Assembly: GCA_016934605.1 (NCBI GenBank)
Contig: JAFGSO010000379.1
Location: 1-5,944, forward strand
Length of the DNA stretch: 5,944 nucleotides
Source: Calditrichota bacterium
Lineage (GTDB): Bacteria > Calditrichota > Calditrichia > RBG-13-44-9
Direction of reading: 5' to 3'
Shown here: piece by piece, positions 1 through 5,361 of the stretch
Layout: each line of letters opens with the position of its first letter
How positions within the stretch are numbered: the first letter of the stretch is position 1
Position numbers and translations under genes: made by a program
Notes under the pieces: model-generated
What the model saw: only the letters and a program-made list of their open reading frames with translations
What the model was told of the DNA's origin: nothing
Databases searched by the model: none

Positions 1-1112
1 CTCGCTCTCTGAGCGAACTCGAAAGCAGATTAAATCAGCTTGAACAACGTTTTGCTGAAGCTGAAAACCTGAATGACATTCTTTCCGGGCAGGTTAGACA
101 GTATTATCTAATGTACGATGCTGTCCGTAAGTTAAGCACCCCCACAACTCTCAAACAATTTTACAAAGTACTGGATAAGATTTTTCGTAAAAAATTTAAT
201 GTGGATGAATACGCTCTGATTATGAAACATCAAAAATCGGACATGCTCTCGGTTTATCATTCCATGGGATTGATTAAAAGGGAATTGCGCGAAATTTTCT
301 ACCGGCTGAATGAGGGAATGGTGGGTAAGGTTTTTATGGAGCAGAGAGCTGTTTATATCCCTGATCTTTCCGTTCTAAAAAAATTCTCTTATTATTTTGA
401 ACGAAAACCTCTTAAGGGTTGTCTGTATTACACACCGGTTTTAGATATGAACGGCATATGTCTCGGTGTTTTGAAAATGAGAAAAATTTTGAAGGACAGT
501 TTCACCGAGGTGGAGCGTGCGGTTCTTCCTAAACTACAGCAGGAAATCGGATCAACCTATATCAATGTGCAGCGACTTGAATTATTAAACTCAAAAAGTT
601 ATGTGGATGATCTGACCCATCTTTTTAACCGGCGTTATTATAATGAACACTTTCCTGTTGAGTTTAAACGAGCACAGAGATATCAGCACGAATTATCTCT
701 GATGTTTATAGACATCGATAATTTCAAAGAAATCAACGATCATTTTGGCCATTCAATAGGTGACACGGTTTTGCAGAATATAAGTAATTATATCCGCCAG
801 TTTACTCGCAGCAGTGATATTTGCATCCGTTATGGGGGAGACGAATTTCTGATTATACTGCCGGAAACATCCCGGCTGGCTGCCTATGAGGTAGCTGCCA
901 AATTGCGTAAGGCGGTTGAATCAGTTCCGGTTCCGCTTGATGGCAGGATGGAGGATCTGGTCGTGAGTTTATCCATGGGTATTGCAAGTTTCCCTGAAGA
1001 TACCATTGAACCGAAGATGCTGGTGGAGCTGGCAGACCGGGCGCTGTATCAGGCGAAAAGATCCGGCAAGGACCAGATTGTTCTGGCCAACAGTCTGCCT
1101 GCACTCAAATAA
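1..1112 (+). CDS. GAF-GGDEF diguanylate cyclase, 5' end outside the window
   Basis: This is the C-terminal part of a diguanylate cyclase, which makes the second messenger c-di-GMP from two GTP. The frame is open from the first whole codon (base 3) through the Met at 111, so that Met is internal and the true start lies upstream. Counting from that Met: the residues before it and about the first 10 after it are rich in Leu, Glu and Gln and look like a coiled coil. Residues about 12-145 resemble a GAF sensor domain (weaker call). The GGDEF domain runs from about 163 to 325, opening with DDLTHLFNRR. It has metal-binding Asp in FIDIDNF (D201, D203), an intact GGDEF at 242-246, and an RxxD inhibitory site (R233, D236) five residues before it. 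It should therefore be catalytically active and product-inhibited. No EAL or HD-GYP domain follows, and the GAF ligand is unknown. The gene ends in TAA with no clear terminator after it. Confidence 0.93.
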   Translation, partial: RSLSELESRLNQLEQRFAEAENLNDILSGQVRQYYLMYDAVRKLSTPTTLKQFYKVLDKIFRKKFNVDEYALIMKHQKSDMLSVYHSMGLIKRELREIFYRLNEGMVGKVFMEQRAVYIPDLSVLKKFSYYFERKPLKGCLYYTPVLDMNGICLGVLKMRKILKDSFTEVERAVLPKLQQEIGSTYINVQRLELLNSKSYVDDLTHLFNRRYYNEHFPVEFKRAQRYQHELSLMFIDIDNFKEINDHFGHSIGDTVLQNISNYIRQFTRSSDICIRYGGDEFLIILPETSRLAAYEVAAKLRKAVESVPVPLDGRMEDLVVSLSMGIASFPEDTIEPKMLVELADRALYQAKRSGKDQIVLANSLPALK

Positions 1113-1560
1113 AATCTGACCACGATTAGCTCTGTTTTGATTACCTAAATACCAAAATGTATTATCTCTGTAATCTGCGTGACTCCGTGGCTATTGAATT
1201 GCCAGGACACAGAGAAGGACACATTCTTAAAGAAAAAAGACCGTCTGGCCAATGGATAGAATAAAGAAAAAAATGAAGAAGGCATAAAAATTCCTGGATT
1301 TTACGGATGAGATGTACCAAAAACACACTCTGAACCGGTACAAATATCCATAATTATGATGACATAGTATCCCTGACTGTATGAAATTTATTTTCAATGT
1401 GATCTTCGGTTACAGGACTGCCCGGACTTTAATACGTCACTATATTTACCTGCCAGAGGACTCTGTAACATTTCGGCGATTTCGGCATTATCATTATTCC
1501 GGTCATTAAAGGTTAAAATAAAGATAGCATGAAACGATTTCGTTTGATTCTAATTTAAGA
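1113..1560. other. Gene-free intergenic stretch
   Basis: I find no protein gene here. All frames on both strands are broken by stops, and the short ATG-started frames lack ribosome binding sites and recognisable products. The stretch holds a decayed-looking repeat at 1164-1222, a 9-base near-tandem repeat at 1470-1487, and a few weak dyads: TGTACC/GGTACA at 1313-1342, CAGAG/CTCTG at 1454-1465, and AAACG/CGTTT at 1532-1545. None looks like a strong intrinsic terminator. It may be worn-down sequence from a lost gene or a repeat insertion, but no parent gene can be recognised. Confidence 0.6.
1164..1222. repeat. Possible decayed CTCTGTG-type dispersed repeat
   Basis: The left part contains CTCTGTAATCTGCG followed by TGACTCCGTGGC. 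The right part (1201-1222), read on the other strand, contains CTCTGTGTCCTGGC, so related CTCTGT(G) phrases face each other across a short AT-rich gap. From general familiarity, phrases of this kind recur as intergenic repeats in many environmental bacterial genomes. Only this one copy is visible, so the repeat status is inferred. Confidence 0.3.
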
Positions 1561-1589
1561 TTGACATTACAGTCCAGATTATCTAAATT
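1561..1589 (+). promoter_or_regulatory. Sigma-70 type promoter of the tRNA-Ala gene
   Basis: A perfect -35 hexamer TTGACA (1561-1566) is followed after 17 bp by TAAATT (1584-1589), a fair -10 element. Transcription would start near 1596, about 10 bases before the tRNA. An AT-rich stretch (TATATAAAT, 1592-1600) overlaps and offers alternative -10 hexamers, but these lack a matching -35. This fits a strong housekeeping promoter for a stable RNA. Confidence 0.7.
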
Positions 1590-1606
1590 TTTATATAAAT
1601 AATGTC

Positions 1607-1679
<73 letters not shown>

Positions 1680-1688
1680 CAGGAAAGG

Positions 1689-1723
1689 CAAGTGATAGGT
1701 TACAGGTAATAAGGTATAGGTAA
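1689..1723 (+). repeat. Five degenerate heptamers, first arm of a mirrored pair
   Basis: Five consecutive 7-base units are CAAGTGA, TAGGTTA, CAGGTAA, TAAGGTA and TAGGTAA, roughly YARGTRA. They begin 10 bases after the tRNA. A second set of five faces them in reverse orientation at 1753-1787. Aligned base by base, the two 35-base arms would pair at about 27 of 35 positions counting G-U, around a 29-base AT-rich loop. Confidence 0.6.
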
Positions 1724-1752
1724 TATTTTTATTTAAACTTTAACATAATAAA

Positions 1753-1787
1753 GCATTTATCACTTAACACTTGTCACTTATAACTTG
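1753..1787 (-). repeat. Five degenerate heptamers, second arm of a mirrored pair
   Basis: Read on the - strand the units are CAAGTTA, TAAGTGA, CAAGTGT, TAAGTGA and TAAATGC, close to YAAGTGA and to the first arm at 1689-1723. The array sits immediately before the SRP RNA and contains its likely -10 element. The loop between the arms has a small dyad of its own, CTTTA/TAAAG at 1738-1753. Confidence 0.6.
1757..1784 (+). promoter_or_regulatory. Probable promoter of the SRP RNA (and dnaX cluster)
   Basis: TATAAC (1779-1784) is one base from the -10 consensus and would start transcription around 1791-1793, just where the SRP RNA begins. The best -35 match is TTATCA (1757-1762), four of six consensus bases, with a 16 bp spacer. 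Both elements are made of heptamer-repeat sequence, so a chance match is possible. Confidence 0.4.
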
Positions 1788-1793
1788 TTTTTA

Positions 1794-1893
1794 AAGGCCA
1801 GGTCCCACGCAATAGCGCCTTACCGAACCCCGCCAGGTCCGGAAGGAAGCAACGGTAGGTAATCAGCCTATGTGCCGTGGGGGTGCCTGGCTT
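1794..1893 (+). ncRNA. ffs: Small bacterial SRP RNA (4.5S type)
   Basis: This RNA is the scaffold of the signal recognition particle. It binds Ffh and delivers nascent membrane and secreted proteins to FtsY. The conserved apical hairpin is clear: CAGGTCC, a GGAA tetraloop at 1841-1844, then GGAAGCA, with an outer helix TACCG/CGGTA (1821-1825 with 1853-1857). The ends pair as AAAGGCCAGG with CCTGGCTTT (one bulged base), and TCCCACG pairs with CGTGGG. The length of about 100 nt matches the short form without an Alu domain. The closing stem is followed by a T-rich run (TTTATTTTA), so it may act as a leaky terminator. The ends are set from pairing and are good to a few bases. Confidence 0.95.
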
Positions 1894-1912
1894 TATTTTA
1901 ATTCATAATTCT

Positions 1913-1916
1913 GGAG
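1913..1916 (+). promoter_or_regulatory. Ribosome binding site that decides the dnaX start
   Basis: GGAG lies 7 bases before the ATG at 1924 but only 1 base before the ATG at 1918. Spacing therefore favours 1924. That choice also gives the usual DnaX N-terminus, MSY-VLARKWRP. Confidence 0.75.
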
Positions 1917-1923
1917 CATGCTT

Positions 1924-3687
1924 ATGTCATACATCGTACTTGCCCGCAAATGGCGACCCATGGTCTTCGAAGATGTTATCGGGCAAGAACACATTACCCG
2001 CATTTTGACCAATGCTCTGAAGAATAATCGAGTTGCGCACGCTTATATTTTTGCGGGTCCGCGCGGTGTGGGGAAAACATCAACCGCACGCCTGCTGGCA
2101 AAATCCGTCAACTGTGAAAATCAGCCGGCCGTAAATCCCTGCAATGAATGTGCTTCCTGTAAAAGCATCACGGAAGGTCACAGCATGGATGTTATTGAAA
2201 TTGATGGTGCCAGTAACCGCGGAATAGATGAAATAAGAAATCTGCGTGAAAATATCCGCTTCTCACCAGCTTCGTCCAGATATAAGATCTATATAATCGA
2301 TGAAGTTCATATGTTAACAAAAGAAGCATTTAATGCGCTTCTGAAAACACTCGAGGAACCTCCCCCACACGCCATCTTCATTTTCGCGACCACGGAAATT
2401 CATCGTGTACCGCTGACCATACTGTCCCGATGCCAACGGTTTGATTTTAAACGCATTTCTGTGTCACGTATGTTGGAGATGCTCAATAAAATTGTTCAGG
2501 CAGAAAAAATTAACGTTAATGATGAAGCGCTTCTGCTCATTGCCAGAAAAGCCGATGGGAGCATGAGGGATGCTGAAAGTATCCTGGATCAGATGATTGC
2601 TTTCAGCAGTGGAGATCTTACGGTGGAGCAGGTGAGAAGTTCGCTTGGTCTGATCGATCAGGAGGTTTATTTCGAATTTACCGATCTTTTTCATGATAAA
2701 GATTCTGCGGCCGTCCTGAAATATGCAAGCCAGATTGTCTCTTCCGGTCACGATCTGATTGATTTTATCCATGGCCTCCAGGAACATTTTCGGAACTTCC
2801 TACTGACTGTGGCACTGAAAAGTACAAAAATCCTGGATGTCGCGGATCATTTCAAAAAAAGATATGAAGAAATGGCTGCCGGATTTACAGACAGAGATCT
2901 TATCCACCACCTGCAGATTCTGGGAGAGGCGGAACAGCAGTTAAAATACAGTTCGTTTCCGGAATTGACCCTGGAAATGATTTTGCTTAAACTGGTTTAT
3001 AAGCCGGCCAGCGTGGACCTTGAAAAACTGTTAAGTGCCATTGAAAAAACTGAAAATAGTGGTTCTTCAGATACCCCGGCTGGAAAAAAAAATGATGTGA
3101 ATACGGAACCCCAAACAGAACTTCCGGAACCGAAATCCCGGAAAAAGAAATCCCCACCGGATACACTGTTTTCCGGAGAGAAGGGTAGGGCAGCTCCGCT
3201 TCAGACCGCCGATAACCGTGGATTTTCCGGTCTGGAACAATCCTTCAGGAACTTTCAGGACATTGAAGACTTTCAACCTGAAGAAAATAAATTGTCGGAT
3301 GATCGAAAGCCGGATATCAGCGAAATAAAGGCAAAATGGCCTGAAGTAATTGAAAAAATCCGAGCTCAGAAAGTGGCACTGGCATCTTTTCTGGAAGAAG
3401 GTGTACCATACGAAATACAAAATAAGCGGTTGATAATCGCTTATGATCATAGTGCTGCTTTCCATCAGGAGCATGTAGAAAAGAACAGCAGGACAGTTGA
3501 GAAAATATTGAACGAGGAATTAAATATGCCGCTGCGAATTGGGTTCAAATCCATCAGTTTTAAAAATGAGGGAATTGAAAAAATACCCAGGACGCCGGAG
3601 GAAATAATTGAGGATATTAAAAACAAGGAACCTATTATCCGGAAAATCATTGATATGTTCGATCTGGATGATAAGTCCCGCGGATAA
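1924..3687 (+). CDS. dnaX: DNA polymerase III subunit gamma/tau (DnaX)
   Basis: DnaX is the AAA+ motor of the clamp loader, which opens the beta clamp and places it on primed DNA. The full-length tau form also ties the polymerase to the replication fork. The protein has 587 aa from the ATG at 1924. Visible motifs are the N-terminal VLARKWRP, Walker A GPRGVGKT (45-52), zinc cysteines C64, C73, C76 and C79, Walker B IIDEVH (124-129), sensor 1 ATTE (155-158), the SRC motif with arginine finger R169 (168-170), and a sensor 2 region GSMRDA (212-217). The collar domain follows to about 370. A charged, Lys/Pro/Ser-rich linker spans about 375-465, and a C-terminal tau-type domain starts near DISEIKAKW. 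The linker contains an A9 run (3084-3092), which could produce a gamma form of about 390 aa. It follows the SRP RNA by about 30 bp and is 18 bp before ybaB. Confidence 0.97.
   Translation: MSYIVLARKWRPMVFEDVIGQEHITRILTNALKNNRVAHAYIFAGPRGVGKTSTARLLAKSVNCENQPAVNPCNECASCKSITEGHSMDVIEIDGASNRGIDEIRNLRENIRFSPASSRYKIYIIDEVHMLTKEAFNALLKTLEEPPPHAIFIFATTEIHRVPLTILSRCQRFDFKRISVSRMLEMLNKIVQAEKINVNDEALLLIARKADGSMRDAESILDQMIAFSSGDLTVEQVRSSLGLIDQEVYFEFTDLFHDKDSAAVLKYASQIVSSGHDLIDFIHGLQEHFRNFLLTVALKSTKILDVADHFKKRYEEMAAGFTDRDLIHHLQILGEAEQQLKYSSFPELTLEMILLKLVYKPASVDLEKLLSAIEKTENSGSSDTPAGKKNDVNTEPQTELPEPKSRKKKSPPDTLFSGEKGRAAPLQTADNRGFSGLEQSFRNFQDIEDFQPEENKLSDDRKPDISEIKAKWPEVIEKIRAQKVALASFLEEGVPYEIQNKRLIIAYDHSAAFHQEHVEKNSRTVEKILNEELNMPLRIGFKSISFKNEGIEKIPRTPEEIIEDIKNKEPIIRKIIDMFDLDDKSRG
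3082..3100 (+). promoter_or_regulatory. Candidate slippage site in dnaX producing gamma
   Basis: Nine A residues (3084-3092) are read in frame as GGA AAA AAA AAT (G387 to N390). One added A, or a -1 ribosomal slip, gives TGA at 3093-3095. One lost A gives ATG ATG TGA ending at 3100. Either shift therefore ends the protein at 390-391 aa, just past the collar domain. No purine-rich Shine-Dalgarno-like stimulator is seen upstream, and the nearest hairpin (TTCCGG 3122-3127 with CCGGAA 3138-3143) is 29 bases downstream. Slippage by RNA polymerase is thus more likely than an E. coli-type ribosomal frameshift. Confidence 0.6.
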
Positions 3688-3705
3688 ATTAAAAGAAGGT
3701 GGTCT

Positions 3706-4041
3706 ATGAAAGGTGGAATGAATCAGATTCTTAAACAGGCACAGAAAATGCAGGAAGAGTTGAGTAAAGTTCAGGAAAATCTGGTGAATATCACGGTGGA
3801 AGGAAGTTCTGGCGGAGGAATGGTTACAGTAACCGCAAATTGCCAGAATCAAGTCCTGGAAGTAAAAATAGAACAGGAAGTGATTGATCCTGATGATAAG
3901 GAAATGCTGGAAGATCTTGTAGCTGCAGCTGTTAACCAGGCCCTGGAAAATGCCCAGAAGCGTTCTCAGGAAGAGATGAGCAAGGTGACCGGTGGTATGC
4001 TTGGTAATCTGCCCGGCGGTTTTAAATTACCGGGGATGTAA
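3706..4041 (+). CDS. ybaB: YbaB/EbfC family nucleoid-associated protein
   Basis: This is a small DNA-binding protein of the YbaB/EbfC (YaaK) family. Members form a dimer shaped like a pair of tweezers and bind DNA, and they are usually encoded between dnaX and recR, as here. The 111 aa match the family's usual length of 100-115. The N-terminus is the typical MKGGMN-ILKQAQKMQEEL, a long amphipathic helix. A beta region follows (about 25-60) with a Gly-rich turn (SSGGGMVTVT), then a helix with the acidic DPDDKEMLEDLV stretch, and finally a Gly/Pro/Met-rich tail. AGAAGG (3694-3699) is 6 bases before the ATG. The start at 3706 is preferred over the in-frame ATG at 3718 because MKGGM is conserved. 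The exact cellular role is not settled for the family. The single-base gap to recR implies co-expression. Confidence 0.94.
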   Translation: MKGGMNQILKQAQKMQEELSKVQENLVNITVEGSSGGGMVTVTANCQNQVLEVKIEQEVIDPDDKEMLEDLVAAAVNQALENAQKRSQEEMSKVTGGMLGNLPGGFKLPGM

Positions 4042-4042
4042 A

Positions 4043-4642
4043 ATGAAAACGGCATTATTGCCTCCTGCAATTCTTAATCTGGTGGAAGAATTGGCCCGTC
4101 TGCCAGGAATCGGGCGTAAAACCGCTTCACGACTGGCATTTTACATCCTTAATGCCTCCAACCATGATGCCGAAAACCTGGCCAGGGCTATCCGCGAGGT
4201 TAAACAGAAGATACGATTCTGTAAAACCTGTTTCAATATTACCGAAGAGGAAATCTGTCAGATTTGCCGGGATACATCCCGAAACCGCTCTCAGATCTGC
4301 GTGGTGGAGGATCCTGCCAGCATTATTATGCTCGAAAAGACCAATGAATACCAGGGTTTGTATCATGTGCTTGGGGGAGTTATCTCACCGCTGGATGGCA
4401 TCGGCGCGGAAGATTTGCACATGAAGCAACTCATAGAGCGTCTCGAGGGAGTGCATGAAGTAATACTGGCATTAAACTCCAGCACGGAAGGGGAAGCGAC
4501 CAGTATTTATTTAACCAGGTTACTCAAATCCAGAGGGATAAAAGTAACCAGACTTGCACGAGGAATTCCGCTGGGAAGTAACCTGGAATTTGTGGATGAA
4601 TTGACCCTTAGTAAAGCCCTCAAATCCCGGATGGATGTCTAA
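4043..4642 (+). CDS. recR: Recombination mediator RecR
   Basis: RecR acts with RecO (and RecF) to load RecA onto SSB-covered single-stranded DNA at gaps. The protein has 199 aa, the family's usual length (about 200). In order it shows the helix-hairpin-helix LPGIGRKTASRLAF (20-33), four zinc cysteines C60, C63, C72 and C75, and a Toprim domain. The Toprim domain has acidic residues in VVEDP (E89, D90), the GGVISPLDGIG stretch (111-121) and an STEGEAT segment (147-153). The conserved C-terminal ARGIPLGSNLEFVDELTL follows. The ATG at 4043 is one base after the ybaB stop, with GGGG (4032-4035) 7 bases ahead. An in-frame ATG at 3992 lies inside ybaB and would add a non-homologous N-terminus, so it was not used. 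The residues just before TEGEAT are N-S-S rather than the more usual N-P-T, a small variation. Confidence 0.97.
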   Translation: MKTALLPPAILNLVEELARLPGIGRKTASRLAFYILNASNHDAENLARAIREVKQKIRFCKTCFNITEEEICQICRDTSRNRSQICVVEDPASIIMLEKTNEYQGLYHVLGGVISPLDGIGAEDLHMKQLIERLEGVHEVILALNSSTEGEATSIYLTRLLKSRGIKVTRLARGIPLGSNLEFVDELTLSKALKSRMDV

Positions 4643-4680
4643 ACAAGAGTTACCGGATGTTTATTAAGAATTGAGGTCTG

Positions 4681-5361
4681 ATGTTTCCTTTAAAAGATAC
4701 TATCCCTTCTTCAACTTTTCCTTTTGTCACCATCTCTATTATTGTAACCAATATTTTCATATTTATTTATCAACTTTCTCTTGGGCCGCAATTGAATGAA
4801 TTCTTCAATCACTTTGGAGTGATTCCGGTAAAGTTTACCTCGGTAGCTTCGGAAAATCCGGTTCAACTTATTCCACTATCAGCCACACTCTTCTCATCGG
4901 TCTTTCTGCATGGCGGCTGGATGCATATTATAGGAAATATGTGGTATTTATGGATTTTCGGAGATAATATAGAAGACCGAACGGGTCATTTTCGCTTTCT
5001 GTTATTTTATCTCCTGTGTGGGATTGCGGCCGGTCTTGTTCATATCATCATGAATCCGGGTTCAGGTGTACCAACCATTGGAGCGAGCGGGGCAATCGCC
5101 GGCGTTATGGGTGCCTATATTCTCCTGTTTCCAAATTCACGAGTTATCACTCTGATTTTCGTCATCTTTTTCATTCAAATCGTTGAAATTCCTGCCATAT
5201 TTTTTCTTGGCTTCTGGATTATTATTCAAATAATCAGTGGCAGTATGCAGGCGGGATTAACTGAACAGAGTGGTGGCGTTGCCTGGTGGGCACATATTGG
5301 AGGGTTTTTCATAGGATTACTGCTGGTACTTTTTTTCAAAAAAAGGAAGAGCAGGAAGTGA
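4681..5361 (+). CDS. Rhomboid family intramembrane serine protease
   Basis: Rhomboids cut substrate proteins inside the membrane with a Ser-His dyad. The 226 aa protein has about six membrane segments (around 14-34, 68-95, 104-123, 133-150, 155-187 possibly split, and 203-219), the basic bacterial six-helix form with no extra domain. The catalytic Ser is S136 in GASGAIAG and the His is H205 in WWAHIGGF. N86 in HIIGNMWYLWIFGDN and H77 in FLHGGW fit the oxyanion and loop positions, so the enzyme looks active. The start MFPLKDTIPS is typical of a rhomboid subgroup, and GAGG (4673-4676) is 4 bases before the ATG. It begins 38 bp after recR with no terminator between, and its end overlaps the sirtuin start. 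The substrate is unknown. The tail is strongly basic (KKRKSRK) and would be expected to face the cytoplasm. Confidence 0.95.
   Translation: MFPLKDTIPSSTFPFVTISIIVTNIFIFIYQLSLGPQLNEFFNHFGVIPVKFTSVASENPVQLIPLSATLFSSVFLHGGWMHIIGNMWYLWIFGDNIEDRTGHFRFLLFYLLCGIAAGLVHIIMNPGSGVPTIGASGAIAGVMGAYILLFPNSRVITLIFVIFFIQIVEIPAIFFLGFWIIIQIISGSMQAGLTEQSGGVAWWAHIGGFFIGLLLVLFFKKRKSRK

Noticed and set aside
853..1104. Reverse-strand 83-codon frame over the end of the GGDEF gene
   Set aside because: It is antisense to the conserved GGDEF domain, and its Pro/Trp/Gln-rich sequence looks like a shadow.
1252..1353. Small frame starting at ATG 1252, interrupted by one TAA and then open for another 21 codons
   Set aside because: There is no ribosome binding site, the first piece is 11 codons of mostly Lys, and the second piece matches nothing I recognise. 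Chance is the simplest reading.
1689..1787. Heptamer arrays as a CRISPR
   Set aside because: The units are 7 bases long, directly abutting with no spacers, and the two sets face each other.
1918..1923. ATG at 1918 as the dnaX start
   Set aside because: It leaves only 1 base between GGAG and the ATG. The ATG at 1924 has 7-base spacing and gives the conserved N-terminus.
2464..3852. Several reverse-strand open frames of 60-135 codons across dnaX and ybaB
   Set aside because: They lie antisense to clearly conserved coding sequence, have no recognisable domains, and the composition is what the opposite strand of AT-rich codons would give.
3992..4042. Earlier in-frame ATG for recR at 3992
   Set aside because: It lies inside ybaB, adds 17 residues unlike any RecR N-terminus, and the ATG at 4043 has a proper ribosome binding site and gives the usual length.
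4140..4152. Unusual residues N-S-S before TEGEAT in RecR as a sign of an inactive or divergent protein (coding positions about 4475-4500)
   Set aside because: All other RecR motifs are intact, and this Toprim-adjacent segment varies between phyla, so it is only a minor variation.
4127..4424. Open frames of 79 (- strand) and 90 (+ strand) codons within recR
   Set aside because: They overlap the highly conserved RecR frame entirely and show no family features.
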